From NCBI GenBank assembly GCA_947000775.1, contig CAMQGK010000604.1:5448501-5512500 (forward strand): a stretch of 64,000 nucleotides of DNA, given 5' to 3'. Made by a program: the position numbers and the translations under genes. The number at the start of each line of letters is the position of its first letter. The stretch's first letter is position 1. This document shows positions 40,001-51,470 of this stretch, piece by piece. Source of the stretch: Pterois miles. Taxonomy: Eukaryota > Chordata > Actinopteri > Perciformes > Scorpaenidae. The notes beneath the pieces are model-generated. The model was given only the letters and a program-made list of their open reading frames with translations, was not told the DNA's origin and did no database searches.

Positions 40001-43000
40001 AAGCTGGAATCAGAGAATTATTAATTCTTATTCAAACTGATTAACTGATTATCAAAATAGTTGATAGAATAGTTAATCAATTAATCGTTGCATGATCAGA
40101 TTTTTCTCTTATCTATTGCTCTATTGCTAGTGTTTGGTCTCTATAAACTACAGCTACTACTACGTCCCAACACACCGACTGTACGGAGGTGAATCTGGGT
40201 GTTGTGCGGCTGAATTCACAACGCAAGGACGCCGTCCTGTCTGCCACGACATAGTGGAACGCCTCCACCAGCGAGCGGCTCTGTGTGGGCCCGCCTCGAG
40301 GCGTGCTCTTCAGCGAGGTGAGGAAGAGGAGGGACATATTGGAGCTCTACTCAACAACTATTACACAGCTACAAGGACCACAGCTCTGCTCATACATGCT
40401 GCTGCTGCTGTCACACATCCCGCTACCGCTATCATTCATTCTCCTCGCGTTAGGCACGGCACTCCCACGACCACATGTCCTAACACACAGCGCTCTGTGA
40501 ATGTCCTCACACACATCAGAGCTACAGCTACACACAAAACAGTGGGGGAGCAGCTGAAATAGAACAAGCCCATGAAATGACAGTAACAATAGCCATCATT
40601 AAGATGAAATAAACAGTATACTGTATATGTATGTAGTAACAGTAGATAGCAGTTCATAGTTTAAAATAGGGATGTCACGATAACAGAAATCTAGTAGTCA
40701 ACACCAATACCAGTGAATTTCCACAATTCTCGATACCCAATTTGAAAGCGCGGTAAAAATAAATACATAAATAAATAATCCCATGTAATTCAACACACAC
40801 TACTTTATTAAAAACACTGATGTGAAAACATGTCCTTCAAACAACTGGATTCATTCCAGTTTCTCTGCAAAAACTTAATTTTAATAGATTACATTTGAAC
40901 ACATCATGAGAACGTTGTAATTTACCTTCGCCCTGCTCGTTTTGCTCAGCAGACCGTGAACGTCTCATAATGTAACTCACCTCCGTTAAAGTTAGTAGCT
41001 CTACTATTTATCCCAGCAGGACTGTGCTGCTGCACACAGGTGACATTACTAACTCTCCTCCTGTTGATTTCAACACATTTGTTGTTCACAGTGTCGCATT
41101 ATCAGGGGAAAAAAAAAAGGTGCGTCTCTCAGGTTTAGGAGCACCATGCTGTTGGGCGCTTTTTTTTTTCTCTCCGCCGTGTCTCCATTCCAAACCAAAC
41201 TGAGACATGATACAGCATGCGTATGCTTCATTGTGCATGTGTAGCTGTCAGAAAACATCAATAAGAGGACTCTGTAGTCACGGAGGTATGAGATGCCAAA
41301 CAAGCAGACAACTATGGTTTTCTGTTCTCATCACTGTACTTTCGGTAGTGTAGAAAAAGACTGCAGGCATCGACTTGGTACCAAAGTATCAGTTCTCGTG
41401 ACATCCCTAATTTATAACCCTAAAACTAATTATGAACTAGTTGATTGTTGTTAGTGGAAAATGCTGATAGGATCTCTTTTAATGTGACTCACATAAAACA
41501 CCTGCTCCCGCATAGAGGGCGTGTCAGGAGGGCTCTGATTGGACAGCAGCCTTTTGGAAACGGTACTGGAGGACGATGTCTGGTCGTCCTTATCAAACGG
41601 ACTGGAAAAAAACAAACAAAGAACAAATGCACGTAAAAAAAACATGTTAAAAGTGTAAAATTTCAAAAATAAAAGCGGCCATGAGAGGTTTAATTACCTC
41701 CAGGTGACCTCCAAGTTCAGCTTCACCGTCCCGAGGTCGTTGATGTCCACGGCGAGCGTCTGGGGAAGCGGGCAGAACAGGTCGAGCATTTCGCAGGACA
41801 CGCTGCCCACCACCACGTGATTGGCCAGGCTCTTCAGCTCCGTCACCTTGACAACCAAAACAAGCAAACCTCAGAGAAGATATGCAGAGACCCTAAGAAC
41901 CCAACAATTAGCTAAAGCTGGCATGTTGTAACAATGGAGACACCCCAGGGGAACAGGGAACTAAATGATACCATAAAACTTCCCCTGGTCAGTACTTACA
42001 TTAAAGCAGTTATTTGTTGTATAACAAGTTTTCTGCAATGTTATGTTTAAATATGCAAACGAGGGATAATCCTATGAAATACGCACTAATTTTCAGAAAT
42101 TTCCATAACAGAAATCTGAACACTGGATGACGCCAGGTTCAGAATGATTGCTTCACTTAGTTGGCATATTAGAGTCAAAGTTTTTTACATTTTCACTATG
42201 TTTTTAGGAATAAATGACATAAATAACAATGAAACTGGAAGGTTTGGTGTATGTAAGTGACACTGAGGTGGAGATTTCTGGTTCAGAGTGAGAAAAACCT
42301 CATTTTGATAAAATGGCCTTAAAGGAAAAGGCCAAGTCATTCCAACCAGCATCCTGCTGCTGTGAGTACTCAAAGGTGACACAATAATAACACATTAACG
42401 CATATTCATTTTAACACAACTTTGTTTAATGCATTAATGCAACTTGTGATTTTTAGGTAGTAGCGGGCTCAGTTTTAAAGCTAGTGAGAAAATACTGGTA
42501 TGAAACTAGAAAATGAGACGGACCCATTGGCACCAACCATGTTATACAAAGGGGTCCCTTGACCTCTGACATCAAGATATGTGAATGTTAATGGGTTCTC
42601 TGGGTACCCACGAGTCTCCCCTTTACAGACCTGCCAACTTTATGATAATCACATGCAGTTTGGATCAAGTCATAGTCAAGTCAGCACACTGACACACTGA
42701 CAGCTGCTGTTTCCTGTTGGGCTGCAGTTTGCCATGTTATGATTTGAGCATATTTTCGATGCTAAATGTACCTGTGAGGGTTTCTGGACAATATCTGTCA
42801 TTGTTTTGTGTTCTTAATTGATTTCCAGTAATACATATATTTGCATAAAGCAGCATGTAGGCCCACTGCCATGTTAAGTATTAAATACTTGACAAAACTC
42901 CCTTTAAAGTACATTTTGAAAAAATAAAAATGTGTGATTAATATGCAATTAATCGCTATTGGACAATCATGCGATTAACTATTTTAAATCAATTGACAGC

Positions 43001-46000
43001 CCTAAAACAAATACCTATTAATGTGCAGCTAAAAATAGTCCATAGCAAATGCACTAGCATGCAATGCATTAGCTAAAAACAATCAAGATGTTTTAGGTCA
43101 ATATTTAGTCTTTTTAATAATGAAACTGAGTTTACGTCTTAAGAAGGAACAACTTGCCACAAACTGGTTACGAAAGTTACACATTTTGTCTTTTCACAGC
43201 GTTTGTTTGGAATGACAGACAAACATTAGGACTAATGCTAGCCTCAACCTTTTAAAGCTGATTTAATTACCTTGATTGACAGCAGCTCTGTGACGAGAGG
43301 CAGGAAGATGTACTCTTCACTGTCCCATATCTGCTTGTTACTGACTTCCACGCGGCCTCGAAGCCTCCAGCGTTGCCGGCCGTAACGCATTAGGACCTGC
43401 CGGGGCCGAAAACAGCCGATGTGATGCAGCTGACGTAGACACTCAAAGTCACAATCCGTGTCTACCATGTGGTTGTATTTGTGTTTCTTACCTCATACTG
43501 GTCACCGGCACACAGCCGTGCAAAGCCAGCGAGGCCTGAAATGGACAAGAAAAATGAGAACTGGGCTAATGCAGAGAGGAGGAAATAGGAAGTGGTAGAA
43601 CGTGACTCACCCTTCATCTTGACATGAAATTCTCCCATCTGGCTTTCTAATTCACTCTCAAGTGAGCACATGTGCTGCAGAGACAGATGGAGGGAAGGGT
43701 TTGAATAACATACCAGAGATCTGTTAGAGCATTATACAGTACATAGAGTATGATATGTATTTTACACAAATAATAAACTACAGCACAAAGAAGCCATTGT
43801 ACATGCTGAAACATACAAACACAGTAAACTCAGTCACTTGCCTCTGTACATTCCCTGTAGCCCTTGTTGGCTTCACTCAGGCTCTCTCTGGCCTCCCTGC
43901 TGCCAGTGGCGGAGTTAAAGGCCGCCACCATCTTACTCGCTCCATCACGCAGTCGCCGCTGTATACAGTAAGCATCGTACAGCTCCTCCACCTGGAGAAG
44001 CAAACATTACACGGGTTTCAACAAATGGATGTAACGTTAGATTCTCACCTTAAGAGCTAATGAAAATGTATCACAACGACTGTAAAAATGTTGGAGATCT
44101 CACACACATTTTCAGGGATTGTCCATCCTGAGAAGCGATTCATACAGAAATATTTGCTATTTTGAACATTGGTTTAGCACTAGACCCATTGTATTATATT
44201 ATAGGAGTAATACCTGATGGCACCGTGGAAAATAGAGAGAGATGTATATCCTTTTATTGGTGACGAAAGTGTACACAATGGAAAAAATAACTCCATGTTA
44301 AGACAGTCATGTGTTTAAACAGATGGACTCCTGTAATTACTTATTTGAAATGACCAAATTGATGGTGCTGAGCAATTTAATTGTAAATTTGGCCAAAATT
44401 TTTGAGGTATTTTTTTTATATCTTTATTTATTGCTGTTTTTCCTTTGAGACATCTCTCCAATGATCTATAACTTTATCTTTTAATTTGTTAATAATTAAA
44501 ATAATGAATTAAAAGAAGAAGAAATTTTAATGTTTGCTTGCCAAATTGTGAATAGTTCCTTTTTTCATTTCCTGACAAAACAGCTATGTATATTACAAAT
44601 GTGCAAAAGTAAATTAACATTTTGTTCAAAAAGTATATCTCTATGATCTAGGGCTGTCCATTGATTAATTTTTTAATCTGTTAAAAATGTACCTTAAAGA
44701 AAGATTTGTCAAGTATTTTCTTAGCAACATTGGAGTGGGGAAATATGCTTGCTTTATATGTATATATACACTTATTATTGGAAATAAATTGACAACACAA
44801 AACAATGACAGATATTGTTCAGAAACCCTCACAGTTGCTGCATTTAGCATAAAAAATATGCTCAAATCATAACATGGCAAACTGCAGCCCAACAGGAAAA
44901 CAGCTGTCAGTGTGTCAGTGTGCTGACTTGACTATGACTTGCCCCAAACTGACTGTGATTATCATAAAGTAGGCATGTCTGTAAAGGGGAGACTCGTGGG
45001 TACCCAGAGAACCCATTTACATTCACATATCTGGAGGTCAGAGGTCAAGGGACCCCTTTGGAGATGGCCATGCCAGTTTTTCCTCACCAATTTTAGAGTA
45101 AGTTTGGAGCGTTATTTAGCCTCCTTCCTGACAAGCCACTATGACGTGATTGGTACCAAAGGATTCATTAGGTTTTCTAGTTTCACATGATGTCTGTATC
45201 TTCGAAACTGAGCCCACTATAACCTCAAAATTGCAAGATGAGTTAATGTGTTATAGAAATTAGTGGCCTTAAAACAACAACAATATACAGTATATTATGA
45301 TATAGCATGTTTTCTGGTAATTAAATAAATGCTCTATATAAAGTAACCACATAATAAAGCCTAGTTTTGTATACTCCTGTTTGAATTAAATACTTTACAT
45401 ATGAAAAGTAAGGAGTATTTTCTCATTTTAAGAACTTTATTGCAAAATGAATGTAAGCTTTAAGTGAAACTATTGAGAAAAAATAAATAACGATAGAAGA
45501 ATATATTGATTGAATATTGTTTCAACAATATATATCATCATGTTAGTGCAACTTACACAGTATATACTGTCTATATTAATCATTTACCTAATCAATACCT
45601 TATATAAATACACACCTTACTGAGGTGGAATTCCAGGCGTCGCATAAACCTCTCTATGGCTTTCACTTGCTACACAAAAAAGAAAGAAATTATTAAACTT
45701 GACAAACTAACGTAGAAAGTCTCATACACTTTCAGTGTGATGCACTCACGTCTGTATACAACAGGTGTGAATGAAACTCACCTTATCCAACTCATAGAGA
45801 GACCCCTGCAAAGAAAATAAATCATTTAGCATCACAAAGAGTCAAATCAACATCCTGACTGAGGATGGGAGACGATGACATCCAGCCTGGTGCTGAATGA
45901 CGGTCAATACTGGTGTGACTGGTTTGACTACATGAGCTCTCACCAAGCGACCGTTCCTCTTGTTCTCTCTGGTCTGCTGACCCAGACTGTCCAGCTCCAG

Positions 46001-46241
46001 CTGGTGGACCTGCAGGTACGACCTGACAACAAACCCATCACTGTTACTTCTTTATTTTCAGACACAAAAGCAGTCGTATTCAGTGTGTTTCCACCTGGCA
46101 GCCATCCACTGGAATCAATGCAAACAGAGCCTGAGATGTGTTTACTCACTGTAAGCCTCTGCGTAAGGCAGCGTACACTTCATCCAGCCGCTCGGGCTGC
46201 GGGGATTTAGTGGGTGGCAGTTTGGTGGAGCCTGTGAACAT
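34046..46241 (-). CDS. ripor1: RIPOR1/FAM65A-type Rho effector lacking the ARM-repeat C-terminus (669 aa)
   Basis: Fifteen phase-consistent exons, high to low: 46241-46150, 46022-45944, 45805-45782, 45669-45616, 43991-43842, 43674-43611, 43535-43492, 43396-43271, 41846-41698, 41601-41493, 38453-37830, 37043-36808, 34491-34401, 34295-34199, 34116-34046. RIPOR proteins bind Rho GTPases and control cell polarity and migration. Residues 1-300 closely follow human RIPOR1: PQPERLDEVYAALRRGL, QVKAIERFMRRLEFH, LAGFARLCAGDQYE, NHVVVGSVSCE and SPFDKDDQ. Exon 11 opens with the family's ENGT-W-SSESSDDSSSP motif. Exon 12 has ALESFDFLN, then a very acidic run. The remaining three exons are acidic and end LATTVF. 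Mammalian RIPOR1 is about 1220 aa with an armadillo-like C-terminal half, which is missing here. The intron after exon 5 has a GC donor. ctcf is next to it, as in human 16q22. The start ATG has an in-frame TAA just upstream unless an extra 5' exon is used. Confidence 0.88.
34586..35262 (+). mobile_element. MITE family A, copy 2
   Basis: It begins TAGGGCTGTCAAAGTTGACG and ends GATTGTTGGCCCTA, with the shared GGGTCCCTTGACCTCTGAC core. It lies in ripor1 intron 12, just upstream (in gene sense) of exon 13. Confidence 0.8.
35427..36049. mobile_element. hAT-like non-autonomous element (degraded)
   Basis: GAGCTGTGCCGAGGCTTCGG near the left end is roughly mirrored by GCTTCATGAGGCTTCATCTC near the right end. 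This GCTTCA-rich end type is common in fish hAT elements. The ends are imperfect and no target duplication was established. It lies in ripor1 intron 12. Confidence 0.35.
36050..36405 (+). mobile_element. 3' end of a non-LTR retrotransposon (LINE)
   Basis: Plus-strand reading gives the typical reverse-transcriptase ORF tail (LWNNLPIDIRQCESVEAFKSK, KTHPFA), followed by a 3' UTR with TTGTACAGATTGTAAAGCCC and a TTGACTTGACTT terminal repeat. It is 5'-truncated, with a stop inside the remnant. It lies in ripor1 intron 12. Confidence 0.7.
37200..37780 (+). repeat. Dispersed repeat family E, copy
   Basis: GCCACTAGACGCAAGGCACC, CAAACGCTTTC, CTCCCAGCTTTCAGACCAACATGG and GAATGGGAAGCGTGGA recur at 47960-48500. 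It includes a T16 run at about 37310-37325. It lies in ripor1 intron 11. Confidence 0.55.
38568..39083 (+). mobile_element. MITE family D, copy 2
   Basis: Exact 13-bp terminal inverted repeats, TTGGTGCCTTCAA and TTGAAGGCACCAA, bound 516 bp with no coding potential. An internal near-duplication (GTCATATTGTTTTTCTTGG / GTCATACTGTAATTCTTGG) is present. It lies in ripor1 intron 10. Confidence 0.7.
39150..39215 (+). repeat. LINE 3' tail fragment
   Basis: GAAAGCACTTTGGCTCAACTCC...GTGAATAAACTGACTTGACT has the composition and terminal TGACTTGACT of a fish LINE 3' end. Confidence 0.45.
39771..40093 (+). mobile_element. ~320-bp hAT-type MITE
   Basis: It starts AGGGCTGCAAGTAACGATTA and ends ATTAATCGTTGCA, with internal palindromic TCGATTAATC-like segments. 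This MITE type is very common in teleosts. Smaller decayed pieces occur near 47874-47950 and 49175-49250. It lies in ripor1 intron 10. Confidence 0.75.
40667..41409. mobile_element. hAT-type MITE with TAGGGATGTCACGA ends
   Basis: Left end TAGGGATGTCACGA, right end TCGTGACATCCCTA: a perfect 14-bp inverted repeat. The flanking 8-mers GTTTAAAA and ATTTATAA match at 6 of 8. It lies in ripor1 intron 10 and has no intact open frame. Confidence 0.8.
41935..42375. repeat. Dispersed repeat family C, copy
   Basis: Shares CTTACATTAA-CAGTTATT, TGTTTAAATATGCAAA, GATGACGCCAGGTTCAGAAT-like and ATTAGAGTCAAAG blocks with 7290-8020. It lies in ripor1 intron 8. Confidence 0.5.
42376..43004 (+). mobile_element. 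MITE family A, copy 3 (plus orientation, ripor1 intron 8)
   Basis: The right end TTGACAGCCCTA and the core GGGGTCCCTTGACCTCTGAC, GTACCCACGAGTCTCCCCTT and TGTGAGGGTTTCTGGACAAT are intact. The left end is less clear (ACACATTAACGCATATTCAT). It lies between ripor1 exons 9 and 8. Confidence 0.8.
44649..45256 (-). mobile_element. MITE family A, copy 4 (inverted, ripor1 intron 4)
   Basis: Reverse complement of copy 3: left end TAGGGCTGTCCATTGATTAA, core AGAGGTCAAGGGACCCC and AAAGGGGAGACTCGTGGGTA. It lies between ripor1 exons 5 and 4, so copies 3 and 4 form an inverted pair around exons 5-8. Confidence 0.8.
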
Positions 46242-47158
46242 CCTGCTTCCTTACAAGGCACGTTTCTCTTGGATCAAACAGTGCTGAGGGAGGGAGAGGA
46301 ACATGGGGTCGTTTCTGATAAGGCCTTTGTGGATGTTTCAATTACAGCACAGCCAAAAGGGGGATCAAGGAAACAGAGAGTGAGACACAAAGTGCTCACC
46401 TGCTGAGTACAGAGAGATTGTCGCTACTGTAGCATGCTTGGAGAGTTGAGTGCAGCACTGTGGCTTTAACAAACCGAAGGACATGTCCTGTAATTACACA
46501 AAAAGGAGACATTAGAAACAAAAACATCCGTCTTCTCTTCATACCTCGCTGTACCTGCTGACAGCATTTTTGCTGCGACTCTGTGATTATCAAGGAGTCT
46601 GATAATTAGAGGTCACTGGAGGAGAAATTGTTGGAGGAAAAAAAAGGGGATAGAAACCACTCTTTCACTTCCTTGGTCTGGCCACAGTGTTTTGTTGAAA
46701 GTCTGTGACGCTGATCGGCGTGCATGCAGCAACCACAGTGGCCAACGTCACTGACAACAGAAAGGAGCACAGCCTTCTTTTGCTTCTCTTCCCCTTCCTT
46801 CCCTACATCTCCACCCCCCTCCACATCCAACACCACAGCACAGGAAGTCTCATGGCCGACTACACAGGAAATTCTACACAGACGTTTGGCCCAGGAATAA
46901 AAAAAAAAAAAACATCCCTCCGCCGTGTACCAGGGTGTAGAAATACTGTAGACCCTTTTTTTTTTTTAGTCCACGATAAGCCGTTAACCGTGCAGATTAG
47001 TATGATGCCACAGTCGAGGAGAAACTATAAGAAGAGATGGTCGGGCGTGAGCTAATCTAGTCACAAAAGAGATTACAGATTTAAACCAAACGAAAGCTGT
47101 CAAGCAGGAGCCAAACATATGGGATCTGTGAATGAGCCAGCACAGGACAGAGCTACAG

Positions 47159-47172
47159 GTGGCATCTGCTGG
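47159..47172 (-). promoter_or_regulatory. CTCF-like binding motif in ripor1 intron
   Basis: On the minus strand CCAGCAGATGCCAC matches CCASYAGRKGGCRS at 13 of 14 positions (mismatch C for G at position 11, within the usually invariant GGC). Orientation is opposite to the motif at 464-477. Confidence 0.35.
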
Positions 47173-47959
47173 CCATTGTCTTACACTAAACTAGAGAAAT
47201 GTGTCTTATTATAACGGGTGGGATCAAATGCTGCACCTGTTGGGGAAAAACACACACACACAGCTTATGGTTTTATATGATCAGAGCCTTGCTAGGGACA
47301 ACGTTGCTGATATGGGAATAAGCTGTGTGCACCCTACTGTCTTTCTACGTTCTCCTGCCACACAGTGAGGACGTGGGTTAGGGGGTCCAGTTAAACCGCT
47401 AATCTTAGCTCCACACTGGGAGGATTAACTGGAGTTGGTCAGGGGTTAGGACATGGCAAAGAAAAGAGAGACTTTATGGATAAAACACCCCACCACCAAA
47501 CCTCCTCTCACCAAACATGGCCAAAGAATACGTGCGGGACTCGGAAGTCTGCACCCTGAGGTGGACTCTGAAAGTGCAAAGTCATCATGATGATACACCC
47601 ATCTTACACATCACCCATAAATAGCTACACGGATTAAAGTAATACGTAATATTGATAATTCTGCTTTCAGATGGGCTTTTATCCCTTCCCTTACATTAGA
47701 GATCATTAACTGGATTAATCCTCTCCTCTGAGTGGAGGGAACAAAGAGGACACTGTTTCCAGTCACCTCACAAGACTGGTGTTTTGTTTAAAAAAAGCCT
47801 CACAAGCACATGCAGCCTTGCTCAGCCAGTAGTTTGGGACGACAGCAATCCCAGAGGAATTCTTACACTGCAACTAATGACCATTTTCATTACAAGCTTT
47901 TTTAATTATTCAGTTGATTGTTTAGCCATTTAGTTTTCTCCGGATGTCCTGAATACCAG

Positions 47960-48500
47960 TTTTTGGGCATCAAAGCTTCGGTGAGAAATATTCAAAGGTA
48001 TTCAAAGCTTCGCGACGCAGCAGGCTGATGGTACAAGTCCAAAGGGGCGTTTTTTTTACCACAAGGGATTGTTTCACTTCCCAGCACTGGACTCTTGATG
48101 GGCCACATAGGCACCTAACTGGACAAAAGGCTTTCACTCGTGGGCTACAGCTCCCAGCTTTCAAACTGGAACCAGCATGGCAGCTCTGAATCTGTCTTTA
48201 TTTTGGATCAACAACGCTTAGTTTAAAAGTCTCCAGAGACAGCGAGACGTTTCCGACGCCTGTGTTTCGCATAAAGTAGCCTTGACCTCAACTTTATGCA
48301 AATGAAGAGTGGCCAAAGTGACGCCCCTTCTCTCAAATCACGCTGCCAAGCTCCCAGAATGCATCGCATGGCTCCTTACATAGTCAATGAATGGGAAGCG
48401 TGGAGGACAGACCCTGTGGACATGTTCTCGTGTTTGTCTGTCTCTATCTCCCCCATTTCAGTGCACTACTGTACACACACACCGCTAAACATAGCAAATG
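47960..48500 (+). repeat. Dispersed repeat family E, copy
   Basis: Matches 37200-37780 (CTCCCAGCTTTCAAACTGGA, AATGAATGGGAAGCGTGGA). Its first 60 bp share ATCAAAGCTTCGGTGAGAAATATTC with the reverse complement of 26780-26860. Confidence 0.5.
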
Positions 48501-48562
48501 GTGATATCCATCTAACTCCTTATTTTATGGGCTATTTTGGGATTTATGTATTATTATTACTA

Positions 48563-48840
48563 CATCCATCCATTACCATTAACTGCTTATCCTACTTAGG
48601 GTCGGTGGGGTGCTGGAGCCGATCCCAGCTGGCACTGGGTGAAAGCGGGGTACACCCTGGACAGGTTGCCAGACTATCACAAGGCTGACACATAGAGACA
48701 GGCAACCATTCACACCTATGGGCAATTTAGAGTCAACAATTAACTTGCATCTCTTTGGACTGAGGGAGGAAGTCGGAGAAACCAGAGTAAACCCACGCAC
48801 GCCACGCAGACGAACCCCAAGCCGGATTCAAACACTGATA
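48563..48840 (-). mobile_element. tRNA-headed SINE, 5'-truncated
   Basis: Minus-strand copy of the 18072 family, from CGGCTTGGGGTTCGTCTGCG through to the TGGATGGATG tail (plus strand CATCCATCCATTAC). The tRNA-like head is lost. Confidence 0.75.
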
Positions 48841-49848
48841 CTGTATATATTTAGAAGCATTCGCATACTGATTTGGAGGTCGATCACCATGGCAGAAAGC
48901 TTCAAAGCATTTGGGTCAGCCCTTAAATTGTCACAAAAAGTTTTTCAAGACAATCCATCTCAGCAGATGAAAAGGCCAGAGACAGAGGCTTGATAAATTA
49001 CCTAAAGCATCAAAACGGGTCATGATCAATGTGATGGCACGAACATCACAATGTACCACAGCCACAAGATGTCTTATATTTGGTTTAATCTGACCACACG
49101 CCCAAAGTGTTCAGGGTATTGTCATACAGACAGCAGAGAAGACAGCCATGTATGTTTAAAGACGAGTCTTAATCTTTACTGGTGGTGATTGATTTCCTGA
49201 CCATCAAATGATCCATTAATCGACTAATTACCGACTAATCCGGCAGCATTAGGGCAGATATGAGCAGCTACGTAGCTCACACCCCATTATCCCGGTGTCC
49301 ATCCATACTTCGTGGGTCTCAGCGTGTTTGAGGAGGAAGAGGAGGAGAAGGAGGAGGATGAGGGGTAATGGTGTTATAATAAAATGCAGCCACCTCTACT
49401 CCTCCAGATTACTGGATTAGCCTAACCCGGCGGCAGCAGGCCACTGAGTCGGATCAACACGGTCGTGCTCTTTACTTCAAGTGAAACAGCGAAAGATGGA
49501 GCCCCAACAGCTAATTTAGGCTAACGGTGTCGAGTCAGATTTTATATTCTGCTCAAATCCCACCCCAGCCCCCGGAGCTCATCACAGGCCACAAAAAGGT
49601 CCATTCCCGTCCACACCAGGACCCCCAGCACCCTGGTCCCTGAACGCGTCGGTCCTCCAACTCACAATAAACACCAAAAACAGCAGGGAAAATGCGGATT
49701 AAGTCAATCACAGCCAGCTGGCGGGTGGGTATAATGTCGATAACATCACGGGAAAGCAACTTCACGTCGGACGGACTCATGCCCATGTAGAGGAAAATTC
49801 ACCAGGCTTCTTGTTGTGACCTTGCCGATAAAAGCAGCAGTTCCTTAC

Positions 49849-50000
49849 CTCTGTTTTAATGTCCGACACCGCGGAGAGGATGACCGGGCTCTCATTTCCA
49901 ACGCGATGCTCCACACAGTTAGCAAAGGTTTACAGTTATTCTGGGCGCTGTCCCTCTCCTTGATTTCGCAGTTTTTTGTGTCCACAATCAAGCTAGCATT
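49849..50000 (-). other. ripor1: Putative ripor1 first exon and promoter
   Basis: A CpG-richer segment read on the minus strand ends in a consensus donor (AAACAGAG|GTAAGG, donor at 49848). An ATG at 49895 opens 15 codons (MRARSSSPRCRTLKQ) and leaves phase 2. That would fit a GCAG acceptor one base before the MFTG codon and give R-M-F-T, like the R-M-F-S of mammalian RIPOR1. That acceptor lacks a good pyrimidine tract. It is therefore either a 5' UTR exon or an upstream coding exon. Confidence 0.4.
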
Positions 50001-50204
50001 AGCTAGCTAAACTGACTTCCGGTTGCAGGTTTTCACAATAAAAGCTCGCCAAGTGAGCCGAAATTTCAGTCTAAATTTCAGCGGATTTGAGAGCACAAAT
50101 ACGCAAGCATGAACGAAATGTCAAGTATTTCAGTGAATATTGTCCGAAAGATTTTATCACAAGTTTAGAAAGATTGTTTAAAAATCTTGCTGTGGAAGAC
50201 TTTA

Positions 50205-50625
50205 GCCAATTACAAACCATCTGAGAGAGAGAGAGTTCCTATTGGCTATGCTCTGGCTGGTGGGTGGTGCTTGATATTTCCTGAACTGGTCTCAACATGG
50301 CTGCCAGCACAAACTTTCTCATTTTACAGCTAAACAGAAACTACAAGATGTTTCTGAAAACATCTGAGGAGAGAAATAGTCATTACAGTAACATAATATT
50401 GATTCATATTTGATCAGCGTTGCCTAGTTTGACCATTTGATCAGAGTTCATAAATGACTGATAGCTGCTCAGAGACATCAGGCTCCAGCTCAGCTCTGAT
50501 TGGTTGTTTTCCTCCAGTCTGTGAAATCTTGCAGATGCCATTAGGAGCACCGGAGGAGACTGAGGATTTAAGATTACTTGTTTCATGCACTACTGTCAGG
50601 ATATAGTGACTTTTTATAAAAAATA
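50205..50625 (-). repeat. Dispersed repeat family B, copy 2 (inverted)
   Basis: Reverse complement of the 905-1345 and 63545-64000 copies (TGAGTGATTGACAGCTGCTC-equivalent region, GAAACTACAAGATGTTTCTG). It lies just upstream of the ripor1 promoter. Confidence 0.7.
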
Positions 50626-51137
50626 CTTTTTTTTTAAATCATATTTGCTTTAACTCAGTCTACTTCAGCTTTAGGTATAATAAGTTAAAGAAGCAAAAGA
50701 CAAGAGGCATTAAAACCTAAACCATGTACTGGTATGCACAACTTTGGATACTCACCTTCTGGGCTCATCAAGCATGAGCATAGTATAAGTGTCAACACAT
50801 TATTAAATGACAGTGACTGAAAACAAAATATTTGATAATCATGACTGATTGTAAACTGAGAAGATAAACACTGCAGATAGGATAATAATAGTCTGTTAGT
50901 GTGTTCTAATGATCCATTATAAAATGGACATCAATTTGTACATGTTATGTTTCTATATTTGTAGCTGTACATGATTATGAACAGCTGCACACTTCCACAC
51001 CTTCATCAAAGCTATAGATTTGTAGACAATGTGGTTTATGTGCATATTTTTGTAATGCTATCCTGGCTGTGACAGGAACCTGTTTCTACCCAGCTGAGGC
51101 TCGTTCCACAAAATTAACTTATAAATATTGTTGTAAT

Positions 51138-51470
51138 GGGCAGCATGGTGGTGCAGTGGTTAGCACTGTTCCCTCACAGCAAGAGGGTCACAGGTTCAAT
51201 TCCAGCTTGGGGTTCTTCTGTGTGGAGTTTGCATGTCTTCTCCATGTTAGCGTGGGTTGTCTCTGGGTTCTCCGGCTGTCCAAACATGCAGGTTAACTAT
51301 TGCCACTAAATTACCCAGAGGTGTGACTGTGAGCATGAATGAGTATCTGTCTCTATGTGTCTGCTCTGTGACAGTCTGGGCACCTTCGCCCAGTGTCAGC
51401 TAGGATCGGCTCCAGTCCCCCCATGACCCTGAACAGGATGAGGGGTTATGGATAATGGCTGGATGGATAA
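51138..51470 (+). mobile_element. tRNA-headed SINE
   Basis: GGGCAGCATGGTGGTGCAGT head, box B-like GGTTCAATTCC and a GGCTGGATGGATAA tail. Same family as 18072. Confidence 0.8.

Larger units (their letters stand above)
46242..49848 (-). other. ripor1: ripor1 5' intron
   Basis: A 3.6 kb interval between the putative first exon and the first well-supported coding exon. It holds a family E repeat (47960-48500), a SINE (48563-48840), short A and T homopolymers near 46900-46970 and a CTCF-like motif (47159-47172). No additional coding exon is clear. Confidence 0.45.
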
